A stretch of DNA of 64,000 bases from Archangium gephyra (lineage in GTDB: Bacteria > Myxococcota > Myxococcia > Myxococcales > Myxococcaceae). How positions within the stretch are numbered: the stretch's first letter is position 1; the number at the start of each line of letters is the position of its first letter. Location of the stretch: NCBI GenBank assembly GCA_003243425.1, contig QFQP01000020.1, forward strand, positions 1-64,000, in the 5' to 3' direction. A program made the translations under genes and the position numbers. Positions 26,306 through 35,864 of the stretch are shown piece by piece. The notes under the pieces were generated by a model. That model saw nothing but the letters and a program-made list of their open reading frames with translations, searched no databases and was not told the DNA's origin.

Positions 26306-27503
26306 CCTGCTCATCGCGGTGGTCGTGATGGCCATCGTGTTCGACTACATCAACGGCTTTCACGACGCGGCGAACGCGATCGCGACCGTGGTGTCGACGG
26401 GCGTGCTGCCGATTCGCACCGCGGTCTTTCTGGCCGGCATCTTGAACTTCATCGGCGCGGTCACCGGTACGGCGGTGGCCAAGACCATCGCCTCTGGCTT
26501 CGCAGACCCCTCGAACGTGACGCAGGCCGTGGTGCTGGCCGCGCTGCTCGGCGCCTCGACGTGGAACCTCATCACCTGGTGGTTCGGCATTCCCTCCAGC
26601 AGCTCGCACGCGCTGGTCGGTGGGCTCGCCGGAGCCGTCGTCGCGCACGCGGGCCTCGGCGCATTCAAGTGGTCGGCGCTCGTTCAGAAGGTGCTCATTC
26701 CGCTCGTGGCGTCGCCGACCATCGGCTTCGTGGTGGCGTTCTTCACGATGGTGGGGCTGGTGTGGATCGCGCGCGGCTACTGGAGCAAGCCGGTGCTCGG
26801 AGGCCTGGCGGTGCTCGTGCTCGCGGCGCTCGGCTGGGCGGTGTGGAACTCGGCGGAGCTGTCCTCCGGGTTCGCGACCAGCACGCTGGAGACGAAGATC
26901 GTCCTGGGCCTCGGCGCGTGCTTCCTCATCGGGGTTCCGGTTCTCTACGGCGCACGACCGAACGTGGTGCAGCAGCACTCGCGGCGGCTGCAGCTGTTGT
27001 CGGCCGGCATGATGGCCTTCGGGCACGGCAGCAACGACGCGCAGAAGTCGATGGGCATCATCACGCTCGCGCTCGTCGCATTCGTGGCGAACGGGCACGC
27101 CGCGCCGGAGTGGATGCCGCACTGGGTGTTGCCGCAGGGCGATGCGGTGCCGACGTGGGTGATTCTGGCGTGCGCGGCGGCCATCGCGCTCGGCACGGCG
27201 GCGGGTGGTACGCGCATCATCAAGACCATGGGCACGAAGATCATCCGCATCACGCCGCTGCAGGGCTTCGCGGCCGAAACGGCGGGCGCGCTCACGATTC
27301 TCGGCGCCAGCCACCTCGGCATTCCGGTGTCGACGACGCACGTCATCAACGCGGCGATCATGGGCGTCGGTGCGTCGAAGCGCATGTCGGCGGTCCGCTG
27401 GGGCGTGGCCGGCAACATCCTCATCGCGTGGGTGGTGACGCTGCCGTTCTCGGCGGGGCTGTCGTGGCTGTCGATGAAGCTGCTTGCGGCGCTCGGGGCG
27501 TAG
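26298..27503 (+). CDS. pit: Low-affinity inorganic phosphate transporter
   Basis: Polytopic inner-membrane transporter of the PiT family, 401 residues and about ten membrane helices. Both family signature repeats are visible: 'FDYINGFHDAANAIATVVST' near the N-terminus and 'GHGSNDAQKSMGII' near residue 240, plus 'STTHVINAAIMGVG'. It cotransports phosphate, often as a metal complex, with cations. The gene is translationally coupled to the DUF47 gene. Control by a Pho box is notable, since pit genes are constitutive in some bacteria but PhoB-regulated in others. Confidence 0.95.
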   Translation: MVSLLIAVVVMAIVFDYINGFHDAANAIATVVSTGVLPIRTAVFLAGILNFIGAVTGTAVAKTIASGFADPSNVTQAVVLAALLGASTWNLITWWFGIPSSSSHALVGGLAGAVVAHAGLGAFKWSALVQKVLIPLVASPTIGFVVAFFTMVGLVWIARGYWSKPVLGGLAVLVLAALGWAVWNSAELSSGFATSTLETKIVLGLGACFLIGVPVLYGARPNVVQQHSRRLQLLSAGMMAFGHGSNDAQKSMGIITLALVAFVANGHAAPEWMPHWVLPQGDAVPTWVILACAAAIALGTAAGGTRIIKTMGTKIIRITPLQGFAAETAGALTILGASHLGIPVSTTHVINAAIMGVGASKRMSAVRWGVAGNILIAWVVTLPFSAGLSWLSMKLLAALGA

Positions 27504-27570
27504 CCGCACCTACAGCGACCCACTGAACGCCTGTCCATTCATCTTTCTATGCGGGCTGGGGACCTGGTTC

Positions 27571-29931
27571 TCAGCGCTGGGCTTCGACGGCCATCAACAG
27601 GGCTTCCGGCGTGCACGGCATCGGCAGCTTCACCTCGCGGCCCTTCGGCCCGAAGGCACGCACCGCGTCACGCAGCGACGCCACCACCGCGAGCGCCAGC
27701 ATCAAGGGCGGCTCACCCACCGCCTTGCTGCCGTGAATCACGTCGGCCTGCGCGGCGTTCTCGAGCAGCGACACGTTGAACTCCAGCGGCGCGTCGCCGA
27801 ACGCAGGAATCTTGTAGGTGTCGGGTGAGTGCGTGCGCAAGAAGCCCTTCTCGTCGAAGCGCAGCTCTTCACTGGTGAGCCACCCTGCGCCCTGAAGGAA
27901 GCCGCCTTCGATCTGCCCGCGATCGATCGTCGGCACCAGTGACGCACCCACGTCGTGAAGAATGTCGACGCGGCGCATGCGGTGTTCGCCGGTGAGCCCC
28001 GACAGCTCGACCTCGGCCACACACGCGCCGTACGCGAAGTAGTGGAACGGCTTTCCGCGGCCCGCGGCCTTGTCGTACGAGATGTCGGGCGTTCGGTAGA
28101 AGCCGGTCGCCGACATCGACACCTGCATCAGGTACGCCTCGCTGGTCACCTTCTCGAACGGCAGCGCGAGCTCGGGCCGCGACGCGAGGAACACGCGCCC
28201 GCCCGCGAAGAGAATGTCGTTCGCGCTCTCCGACGGCACGCCGAGCAACTTCGCGGCGACCGGGCGCAGCCGCTCCCGCAGCACCTCGCAGGCCTGCTTC
28301 ACGGCCTGACCGTTCAAGTCGGAGCCCGACGAAGCCGCGGTGGCCGAGGTGTTGGGCACCTTGTCGGTCGCGGTGTTCATCACGCGAATCCGGTCTGGGG
28401 TCAGGCCCAGCTCGTGCGCGCAGATCGCGAGCATCTTGGTGTGCAGGCCCTGACCCATTTCGGTGCCGCCGTGGTTCAGCTGCAGCGAGCCATCGGCGTA
28501 CATCACGATGAACGCGCCGGCCTGGTTGAGGAACGACGTGGTGAAGCTGATGCCGAACTTCACCGGGGTCAGCGCCAGCCCACGCTTGACGTGCGTGTTG
28601 GCGGCGTTGAACGCGTCGAGCTCCGCGCGGCGGGCGGCATAGTGCGACGACGACAGCAGCTCGTCGAAGATGCGCCCGAGCCGGTTGTCCTTCACCTCCT
28701 GCCAATACGGCGTGAGGTTGCGCGGCGCGGCGCCGTAGAAATTCTTCCGCCGCACCTCGACGGGGTCGAGGCCCGTGCGCTCGCAGAAGCGGCTGATGAT
28801 GTCTTCGATGACCGCCATGCCCTGCGGGCCACCGAAGCCGCGGAACGCGGTGTTCGAGGGCAGGTTGGTCTTCGCCGCGCGGCCCACCAGGCGCACGTTG
28901 GGCAGGAAGTAGCCGTTGTCGATGTGGAACATCGCGCGGTCGGTGATGGCGCGCGTCAGGTCGTTGCTGAAGCCGCCGTTGCTGAACAACTGCGCGTCGA
29001 GCGCGACGATGGTGCCGTCCTTCGCGAAGCCCACGTCCCACCTGGTGAGGAACGGGTGGCGCTTGCCGGTCCACAACATGTCCTGGTCGCGGTTGAGCCA
29101 CACCTTCACCGGCCGGCCGGTCTTCAGCGCCGCGAGCGAAGCGATGGCCGCGTAGTTCGCCGACTGCGTTTCCTTGCCGCCGAAGCCACCGCCCATGCGC
29201 GGCACCTCGACGACGATCTGGTGCCGGTGCCAGGCGAGCACGTGCGAGACGATGGTCTGCACTTCGCTCGGGTGCTGCGTCGAGCAGTAGAGCTTGAGCG
29301 CGCTGTTCTCTTCGGGAACGGCGAGCGTGACGTGGGTCTCGAGATAGAAATGGTCCTGACCGCCGGTGACCGTTTCACCCTGAAAGCGCACCTCGGCGGT
29401 GGCGAGCGCCCCCGACGCATCGCCGCGCGTCATCACGTGCGGGTCCGACAGCCAGCTGCCCTGCGCGATCGCCTCTTCGACGGTGACGATGGCGGGCATC
29501 ACTTCGAGGTCGACCTTCAACGCCGCAGCGCCCGCGCGACACGCCTCGTATGTCTCGCCGACGACCACCGCGATGGCCTGACCGACAAAGTGCACCTCGT
29601 GGCTGGCGAGCAGCTCTTCGTCGTGAATGACGGGGCCCACGTTGTTCTCGCCGGGAATGTCGGCCGCGGTCAGCACCACGTGCACGCCGGGCACGGCGCG
29701 CGCGGCGGCGGTGTCGATGCCACGAATGCGACCCCGCGCGTGCGTCGAGCCGACCACCTGCGCCACGAGCTGCCCTGCAGGCGCGGGGAAATCGTCGACG
29801 TACTTCGCTTCACCACTCGTGTGCCGCAGGCCGCTCTCGTGCAGCAGCGGCTGATGCAGCGGCGTGAGCGGCGTCTCGGCCGTGGGCAACACCGGGCTGT
29901 GCTTCTTCGGCGTCTTCTGAATCTCAGCCAA
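27571..29931 (-). CDS. xdhB: Xanthine dehydrogenase, molybdopterin-binding subunit
   Basis: Large subunit (786 residues) of a molybdenum hydroxylase oxidising hypoxanthine and xanthine to urate. Seen: 'GEAKYVDDFPAP' near the N-terminus, 'RMGGGFGGKETQSA', 'NTAFRGFGGPQGM', 'GGTEMGQGLHTKM' and the C-terminal 'KAVGEPPLMLALAVVASLRD', which carries the catalytic Glu. Length and motif order match XdhB. The start is TTG at 29931, inside the end of xdhA (8-base overlap). No xdhC cofactor-insertion gene is visible within the window. Confidence 0.95.
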   Translation of the reverse strand: MAEIQKTPKKHSPVLPTAETPLTPLHQPLLHESGLRHTSGEAKYVDDFPAPAGQLVAQVVGSTHARGRIRGIDTAAARAVPGVHVVLTAADIPGENNVGPVIHDEELLASHEVHFVGQAIAVVVGETYEACRAGAAALKVDLEVMPAIVTVEEAIAQGSWLSDPHVMTRGDASGALATAEVRFQGETVTGGQDHFYLETHVTLAVPEENSALKLYCSTQHPSEVQTIVSHVLAWHRHQIVVEVPRMGGGFGGKETQSANYAAIASLAALKTGRPVKVWLNRDQDMLWTGKRHPFLTRWDVGFAKDGTIVALDAQLFSNGGFSNDLTRAITDRAMFHIDNGYFLPNVRLVGRAAKTNLPSNTAFRGFGGPQGMAVIEDIISRFCERTGLDPVEVRRKNFYGAAPRNLTPYWQEVKDNRLGRIFDELLSSSHYAARRAELDAFNAANTHVKRGLALTPVKFGISFTTSFLNQAGAFIVMYADGSLQLNHGGTEMGQGLHTKMLAICAHELGLTPDRIRVMNTATDKVPNTSATAASSGSDLNGQAVKQACEVLRERLRPVAAKLLGVPSESANDILFAGGRVFLASRPELALPFEKVTSEAYLMQVSMSATGFYRTPDISYDKAAGRGKPFHYFAYGACVAEVELSGLTGEHRMRRVDILHDVGASLVPTIDRGQIEGGFLQGAGWLTSEELRFDEKGFLRTHSPDTYKIPAFGDAPLEFNVSLLENAAQADVIHGSKAVGEPPLMLALAVVASLRDAVRAFGPKGREVKLPMPCTPEALLMAVEAQR

Positions 29932-31393
29932 GCGACACCTCCGCGGCGGTCTGAACGGTGGCGGCGTGACGGCCCTTGAGGGCGGGCTGCTTCACGTCGC
30001 GGGTTTCATCGAAGAAGCCGCGCAACAGGTTCGCGGCGACCAGGGAGCGATACACCGCGCTGCCGCGATGATCCGACATCGGTTGGAAATCACCGCTGAT
30101 CAACTTCGCGGCGGCCTCGACGTTCGCCTCGTTCCACGGCTGACCGACCAGCGCTGCTTCGGCCTTCGCGGCGCGCCTGGGGGTCGCCGCCATGCCGCCG
30201 AACGCCAGCCGTGCGGTGACCACCTTCCCCGTCGAATCGGTGTCGACGAAGAAGCCCGCCGAGACGGTCGAGATGTCGAGCTCGCGGCGCTTGCTGACCT
30301 TGTACGAGACGACGCGCGCCGACGACGGCACGTCGTTCAATTCGACGGCCGCGAGGATCTCGCGCGGCGCCAAGGCCGTCTTCCGGTAGCTGACGAAGAA
30401 CGCTTCGAGCGGCACCCGGCGTTCACCGGCCCGACCACGAATCACCGCGACGGCGCCGTGCGCGATGAGCGCGGGGGGAAGATCTCCAATCGGAGAAGCC
30501 GTGCAGAGGTTCCCGCCGACGGTGCCGCGGTGCTTGATCTGCCGCGCCGCGAAGTAGCGCGTCATGCGGTGGAGCGCGGGGAACTTCGCGGCCGTGAAGG
30601 CTTCGAGCTCCGCGATGGTCGCGCCGCTGCCGATGCGAACGCCGCCAGCGATGGTGGTGATGAGCCTGAGCTCGTGCAGGCCCTCGAGAGAGATCAACTT
30701 CGGAATGGTCGCGAACTTCTTGGTGACCTCGAGCGAGAGATCGGTGCCGCCGTTGACGAACCGCGCGTCGGGGTGCGCGTCGAGCTCGTCCCACAGCGCG
30801 TCGAGTGACGTGGGCGTGGTGAAGCGCTGCTCGTTCGCTTCGTAGCTGAGCGTCATCGGCTGCGGGGCGAGCGCCGGCAGCGCTTGCGAGAACCTGTCCT
30901 TCGGGCAGGTGCCGGCGACGGCCTGCGCCGCTTCGCGAATGGGTCGGTAGCCGGTGCAACGGCACAGGTTGCCGCAGAGCTGATCGTCCAGCTTCCACGG
31001 AGCGTCCATGTCGGGTCGGTACGTGGCCTCGAACATCGACATCACGATGCCCGGCGTGCAGTAACCGCACTGACTGCCGAGCGCCTTCGCCATCGCGACC
31101 TGCGCCGGGTGGTACTGGTCGCCCTGCTTCAACGCTTCCACGGTGAGCACGTGCTTGCCCTGCAGCATCGGCAACATCACCAGGCACGAGTTGATGGCGC
31201 GCCACACCGGCTGACCGTCGGCACCCAACTCGGCGACCGCGACCGAACACGCGCCGCAGTCACCTTCGGCGCAACCTTCCTTGGTCCCGGTGAGGCTGCG
31301 GCGATCGCGCAGGTAGCGCAGCAACGTCGTCGTCGGGCTCAGACCGCGCTCTTCGACCCAGATACCGTTGAGGTTGAAACGAAGTTGATTCAT
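29924..31393 (-). CDS. xdhA: Xanthine dehydrogenase, iron-sulfur/FAD subunit
   Basis: Small subunit of 489 residues. The N-terminal ferredoxin-like [2Fe-2S] domain has 'CAEGDCGACSV', the second cluster domain 'GSQCGYCTPGIVMSM' and 'CGNLCRCTGYRPI', and the FAD domain 'FVNGGTDLSLEVTKKF', 'RIGSGATIAELEAF' and 'GGNLCTASPIGDLPPAL'. Electrons run from the molybdenum site in XdhB through the clusters to FAD and NAD. It is the first gene of the xdh operon and is divergent from the DNA ligase gene, with about 64 bases between starts. Confidence 0.95.
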   Translation of the reverse strand: MNQLRFNLNGIWVEERGLSPTTTLLRYLRDRRSLTGTKEGCAEGDCGACSVAVAELGADGQPVWRAINSCLVMLPMLQGKHVLTVEALKQGDQYHPAQVAMAKALGSQCGYCTPGIVMSMFEATYRPDMDAPWKLDDQLCGNLCRCTGYRPIREAAQAVAGTCPKDRFSQALPALAPQPMTLSYEANEQRFTTPTSLDALWDELDAHPDARFVNGGTDLSLEVTKKFATIPKLISLEGLHELRLITTIAGGVRIGSGATIAELEAFTAAKFPALHRMTRYFAARQIKHRGTVGGNLCTASPIGDLPPALIAHGAVAVIRGRAGERRVPLEAFFVSYRKTALAPREILAAVELNDVPSSARVVSYKVSKRRELDISTVSAGFFVDTDSTGKVVTARLAFGGMAATPRRAAKAEAALVGQPWNEANVEAAAKLISGDFQPMSDHRGSAVYRSLVAANLLRGFFDETRDVKQPALKGRHAATVQTAAEVSLG

Positions 31394-31457
31394 CGGCGGC
31401 GATTTCTAGCACTGCGTCCCGTGGCGACGACTCCCCATCGTGGATAGATCGAACGCC

Positions 31458-33098
31458 ATGCAGCGGTTGACGCATGCGCTCGATGCGGTGAAGGCGACCC
31501 GCTCGCGCAAGTCGAAGGTCCAGCTCCTGGCGGCGCTGCTCAAGGGTCTGTCGAAAGACGAGCTGCCCTTCGCGGCGCGGCTGATCCTCGGGCGCGTGCT
31601 GCCGGTGGGAGACACGCGGTCGCTGGGCGTGGGTTGGGCCCTGCTGAGCACCGCCGCGGCGGAGGTCGCGAACCTGCCGGTCGGCGTGGTCGCCGCGAAG
31701 AGCCGCGAGCTGGGCGATTTCGGTGACGCGCTCGAGGTGTTGCTGCCCGCGGGAGACCGGCACCTGCCGTTGCTCGACGTACCGCCGCTCATCGAGCAGA
31801 TCGCCGCCACCAACGACCGCGGCGAGAAGTCACTGCTGCTCAAGTCGCTGCTGAAGCACGCCGCGCCATGGGAGGCGCGCTACCTCGTCAAAGCGATCCT
31901 CGGCGAGCTGAGGGTCGGCGTTCAGCTCGGCATCTTCGAAGAGGCCGTGGCGGCCGCGTTCGACGTGCCACTCGATGCGCTGCGGCGCGCGTCGGCGCTC
32001 ACGCCTGACCCCGGTCAGCTCGCGCTGCTGGCCGCCGAGAACAAGCTCGACCGCGCCGAGATCGTTCCCGGGAACGTGGTGGCCTTCATGCTCGCCACGC
32101 CCAACGAATCGGTGAAGGAGCCCATCGACCCTGCGCGCGTGATCATCGAAGACAAGCTCGACGGTGTTCGCGTGCAGGCGCACGTGGTCGACGGCAAAGT
32201 GCGGCTCTTCGCGCGCGGCCAGGACGAGGTGACCTCGCAGTTTCCGGAGGTCGTGCTGCAGCTCTCGAAGCTGCAGCGCACGGTGGTGCTCGACGGTGAG
32301 GTCATCGCGGTGCGCTCCGACGGAGGCGCGCGGCCGTTTCAGGCGCTGCAGGCCCGCCTCAATCGCGCCACGCCGAGCGCAGCGGTGCTGTCGGCCACGC
32401 CGGTGTCGTTCATCGCCTACGACTGCCTGTTCGACGGCGAAGTGTTGCTCCACGCGCCGTGGAGCGAACGCCGCGCGCGGCTCGAGGCGCTGGGCGTCGT
32501 CATCAACCCCTATGCCCGCATCGATGCAACACAACCGCTCGATGCCCAGCTCGACGTTGCATTTTCGCAAGCCCGTTCCCGCGGCAACGAAGGGCTGATG
32601 TTGAAGCGTGACGACGCGCCCTACGACGCCGGGCGGCGTGGGAGCGCGTGGCGAAAGGTGAAGCGCGCCTTCGCCACGCTCGACGTGGTCATCACCCGCG
32701 CCGAGCGTGGTCACGGCAAACGCGCCGGGGTGCTGAGCGACTACACCTTCGCGGTGTGGAAGGGCGCCGAGCTGGTGGAGATCGGCAAGGCGTATTCCGG
32801 CCTCACCGACGTCGAGATCGACGCCATGACGAAGCGCCTCGAGGCGCTGACCACCGAGAAGCTCGGCGGCTACCACGTGGTGAAACCGGAGATCGTGATC
32901 GAGGTCGCCTTCGACGGCCTGCAGCCCTCCTCGCGTCACTCGAGCGGCTTCGCCCTGCGGTTCCCGCGCATCGCGCGCCTGCGCGACGACAAGAAGGCGC
33001 ACGAAGCCGACACGCTCGAGAACGTGCAGCGGCTGTTCGAAGCGCAGGTGGGTTCAGGGCATCGTGAAGCCACGCCGCAGATCGGCCTTTTCGAGTGA
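31458..33098 (+). CDS. ATP-dependent DNA ligase (stand-alone, archaeal/eukaryotic type I)
   Basis: The 546-residue enzyme has an N-terminal DNA-binding domain (about 1-200), the adenylation motif with nucleophile Lys in 'VIIEDKLDGVRVQAH' (about 231), 'VLDGEVIAV', 'FIAYDCLFDG', 'NEGLMLKR' and 'WRKVKRA', and a C-terminal OB domain. It resembles archaeal and eukaryotic ligase I more than the LigD polymerase-ligases, and no Ku, primase or nuclease gene is adjacent. A repair role is likely, as the chromosome should also carry the NAD-dependent LigA elsewhere (inference). GTG 31440 is an alternative start; ATG 31458 fits better. Confidence 0.93.
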   Translation: MQRLTHALDAVKATRSRKSKVQLLAALLKGLSKDELPFAARLILGRVLPVGDTRSLGVGWALLSTAAAEVANLPVGVVAAKSRELGDFGDALEVLLPAGDRHLPLLDVPPLIEQIAATNDRGEKSLLLKSLLKHAAPWEARYLVKAILGELRVGVQLGIFEEAVAAAFDVPLDALRRASALTPDPGQLALLAAENKLDRAEIVPGNVVAFMLATPNESVKEPIDPARVIIEDKLDGVRVQAHVVDGKVRLFARGQDEVTSQFPEVVLQLSKLQRTVVLDGEVIAVRSDGGARPFQALQARLNRATPSAAVLSATPVSFIAYDCLFDGEVLLHAPWSERRARLEALGVVINPYARIDATQPLDAQLDVAFSQARSRGNEGLMLKRDDAPYDAGRRGSAWRKVKRAFATLDVVITRAERGHGKRAGVLSDYTFAVWKGAELVEIGKAYSGLTDVEIDAMTKRLEALTTEKLGGYHVVKPEIVIEVAFDGLQPSSRHSSGFALRFPRIARLRDDKKAHEADTLENVQRLFEAQVGSGHREATPQIGLFE

Positions 33099-33129
33099 AT
33101 CGTGCGCGGCGTGACCTAAGGTCCGCCGC

Positions 33130-35166
33130 GTGGAGTCGATCGGACAACCGCTCTGGTTCGGCCAGTACCGTCTGACCTCGCGCATCGCCACCGGCGGCAT
33201 GGCAGAGGTCTACGTCGGCCGGCACATCACACCCGACGGGCAATTCGGCCCGATGGTGGCCCTCAAGCGCCTCTTGCCGCACCTGGTGAAGGACTCGGCC
33301 ATCGTGCGCATGTTCCTCAATGAGGCGCGCATCACCGCGCAGATCAACCACCCCAACGTGGTGAAGATCTACGAGCTGGGCCAGACCGACGGTGAGCCGT
33401 TCATCGCCATGGAGCTGCTCGAGGGGCGCACCTGGGCCGACCTCCGCCAGCGCGCGATGGAAGACGGCCGTCGCATGCCGTCGGGCGTGGCGCTCACCAT
33501 TCTCACCGAAGCCTGCCGCGGGCTCGACGCCGCGCACCGGGCGGTCGATGAACACGGTCACCCGCTGGCGCTCGTGCACCGCGACTTCACGCCCGACAAC
33601 ATTCACGTCGGCGTGAAGGGCGAAGTGAAGGTCATCGACTTCGGCATCGCGCGCACCACCACCTGGGGCAGCGGCACCGAGCCGGGCACGTTGAAGGGCA
33701 AGTTCTTCTACATGTCGCCCGAGATGATCACCGCCAAGCACGTCGATCATCGCGCCGACATCTTCGCGGCCGGCGTGATGCTCTACGAGCAGCTGTGCGG
33801 CCGCCGCCCGTTCACCGGCAATTCGGTCGACGAGGTCGTCATACGCATCGCGCGGGAAGAAGCGGTGGCGCCGTCGACGTACGACCCCGGCGTACCGCGG
33901 TCGCTCGATCTCATCTGCCTCAAGGCGCTGGCGAAGGACCCCAAGCATCGCTTCCAGACGCTGGGCGAGCTGGTGACCGCGCTCGAGTCGGTCGGCGGAG
34001 ACCAGGTCCTGGCGTCGCCCGAGGCAGTCGGTGCGTACGTCTCGCAGTTGTTCCCGTCGAAAGACCCGATGCGCGACACGCTGCGCCGCGCGCGTGAAGC
34101 CGATCCTTCGGTGCCGAACGCTCCGGCGATTTCGCCTCCGCACGGGAACATCGAAGCCACCCTGCCCTCGCCCATTCGTGCGCACCAACCTGCGGAGCCC
34201 GTCGCGGCGCCCGCGCCGCTCGCCACGAAGAAGTCGAAGGCCCCGCTGATCATCATTGCGGTGGTGCTGCTCGGCGCGCTCGCTGCCGCTGGCGTGTGGT
34301 TCACGCAGCGCCCGCAGCTGACCGCGGTCGAACAGCTCAAGAGCGCCGAAGCCCTGCAGGGCGCCGAGCAGGCCAGCGCGCTGGCGAAGCTGTCGTCTCT
34401 CGAAGACGTGACCGAGCCACAGCTGGCGCGCGCCGCGGCGCTGCTCACCGAGAGCAAGTCGTGGGACGCGGCGCTCACGCTGGTCGACAACTGGATCCTC
34501 AAGAACCCCAGGAGCTTCGACGCGCGGCTGCTCGAGGGCCGCGCGGCGCTCGAGACGCGAAAGGCGAAGCGTGCCGAGAACGCGCTGCGTGAAGCGGCGG
34601 AGCTGAACCCGAAAGACGCCCGCCCCGATGCCCTGCTGGCGCAACTCCGTGAGGCGCAGGGCGACGCGAGCGGCGCGATGGCTGCGTGGGACAAGGCGGT
34701 CACGAAGTCGCCGAACAACACCCAGTACCTCGCCCGCCAGGGCTACTGGCTTTCTCAGAGCGGCAAGCTCGACGAAGCCGAAGCGGCGCTCACCCGCGCG
34801 AGCCGCAAGAAGAACGACCCCGTCATCAACGCCGAGCTGGGCTTCGTGAAGTACCGCAAGGAGCAGTTCGACGAAGCGCTCCGCATTCTACGCGGCGTGG
34901 TCAAGGAGAAGCCGGAGCTCTTCGAGGGCCACTACTACCTGGCGCCGGTGCTCTTCCGGAAGAAGGACGTGGCCGGCGCACGCGCCGAGTACCTCGCCGC
35001 CGACGCGCTCTCGCCGACCGACAGCCGTGCGCTGGTGGGGCTCTGTCAGCTCGAGCAGATGGCCGGGAACGCGACCGAGCTCGAGGCCGCGAAGGTGAAG
35101 CTGAAGGAGCGTTTTCCCAAAGACGCAGACGCGCTCCTCTCGCAGTGCGCGGCGGCGGCGCCATGA
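33130..35166 (+). CDS. Serine/threonine protein kinase with TPR tail
   Basis: The 678-residue membrane kinase has a kinase domain at about 12-275: 'RIATGGMAEVYVGRH', 'VALKRLLPHL', 'LVHRDFTPDNIHV', 'VIDFGIAR' and 'YMSPEMI'. A linker and one transmembrane helix (about 370-390) precede an extracytoplasmic run of TPR-like repeats (about 395-670). This arrangement is common in myxobacteria. The start is GTG at 33130. The stop overlaps the start of the deacetylase gene as ATGA. The external TPR region might sense an envelope protein partner, which is inference. Confidence 0.94.
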   Translation: MESIGQPLWFGQYRLTSRIATGGMAEVYVGRHITPDGQFGPMVALKRLLPHLVKDSAIVRMFLNEARITAQINHPNVVKIYELGQTDGEPFIAMELLEGRTWADLRQRAMEDGRRMPSGVALTILTEACRGLDAAHRAVDEHGHPLALVHRDFTPDNIHVGVKGEVKVIDFGIARTTTWGSGTEPGTLKGKFFYMSPEMITAKHVDHRADIFAAGVMLYEQLCGRRPFTGNSVDEVVIRIAREEAVAPSTYDPGVPRSLDLICLKALAKDPKHRFQTLGELVTALESVGGDQVLASPEAVGAYVSQLFPSKDPMRDTLRRAREADPSVPNAPAISPPHGNIEATLPSPIRAHQPAEPVAAPAPLATKKSKAPLIIIAVVLLGALAAAGVWFTQRPQLTAVEQLKSAEALQGAEQASALAKLSSLEDVTEPQLARAAALLTESKSWDAALTLVDNWILKNPRSFDARLLEGRAALETRKAKRAENALREAAELNPKDARPDALLAQLREAQGDASGAMAAWDKAVTKSPNNTQYLARQGYWLSQSGKLDEAEAALTRASRKKNDPVINAELGFVKYRKEQFDEALRILRGVVKEKPELFEGHYYLAPVLFRKKDVAGARAEYLAADALSPTDSRALVGLCQLEQMAGNATELEAAKVKLKERFPKDADALLSQCAAAAP

Positions 35167-35855
35167 CGTTCCGCCTGATCTTGAACGCCGACGACTTCGG
35201 CTACGACCCCGCGGTCACGCGCGGAATCGCCGAGTCGATGCGCGCTGGCGTGGTCTCGTCGACCACGATGATCGTGAACTCGCCGTGGAGTCAGGACGCC
35301 GCGCGGCAGAGCGAAGGGCTGGCCATCGGTCTTCACCTCAACCTCGTGCGCTTCGCGGCGCTCACCGATGGCCGCGTGCTGAGCGACGACGGCGTGTTGT
35401 CGGAGCGCTTCGTGGCCGACGAGACGCGCGCCCAGCTCGACCGGCTGTTCGTGTTGCTCGGCCGGCACGCCACGCACATCGACGTGCACAAGCACGCGCA
35501 CCTGCAGCCGGAGGTGCTCGCGGGCCTGGCCACCGTGGCGCAGGAGCGCGGGCTCGCGGTGCGCAGCATCAACGACGTCATGCGCGCTGAATTGAAGCGG
35601 CGCGGCGTGAAGACCAACGAGGTGTTCCTCGGCGAGGCCGACGGCGACGCGTACTGGACGCCCGAGCGCTTCGAAGCGCAGCTCGACCTCGCGCCGCGCG
35701 ATGGGCTCGTCGAGCTGATGTGTCACCCGGGCTACGCCAACTCGCACATCAAGAGCGGTTATTCGGCGCAGCGCGAAGTCGAGCTGGCGACGTTCGTTTC
35801 GCCGCGCGCGAAAGAGGCGTTGTCGAAGCGGGGTCTCACGCTGTCGTCGTGGTGA
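35163..35855 (+). CDS. ChbG/YdjC-family carbohydrate deacetylase
   Basis: The product is about 230 residues. 'FRLILNADDFGYDPAVTRGI' at the N-terminus gives the metal-binding DD pair; 'IGLHLNLV' and 'HIDVHKHAHLQPE' supply the His ligands. The family removes N-acetyl groups from chito-oligosaccharides and hydroxylated or sugar amides (ChbG and hopanoid HpnK branches). The substrate cannot be told here. The true start is the ATG at 35163, which overlaps the kinase stop; the open frame upstream lies within the kinase gene. CPBP protease follows by nine bases. Confidence 0.9.
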   Translation: MTFRLILNADDFGYDPAVTRGIAESMRAGVVSSTTMIVNSPWSQDAARQSEGLAIGLHLNLVRFAALTDGRVLSDDGVLSERFVADETRAQLDRLFVLLGRHATHIDVHKHAHLQPEVLAGLATVAQERGLAVRSINDVMRAELKRRGVKTNEVFLGEADGDAYWTPERFEAQLDLAPRDGLVELMCHPGYANSHIKSGYSAQREVELATFVSPRAKEALSKRGLTLSSW

Positions 35856-35864
35856 AGGAGCGCG

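Noticed and set aside
27955..29979. Long open frame opposite xdhB
   Set aside because: Same cause; xdhB has all family motifs, the antisense product has none.
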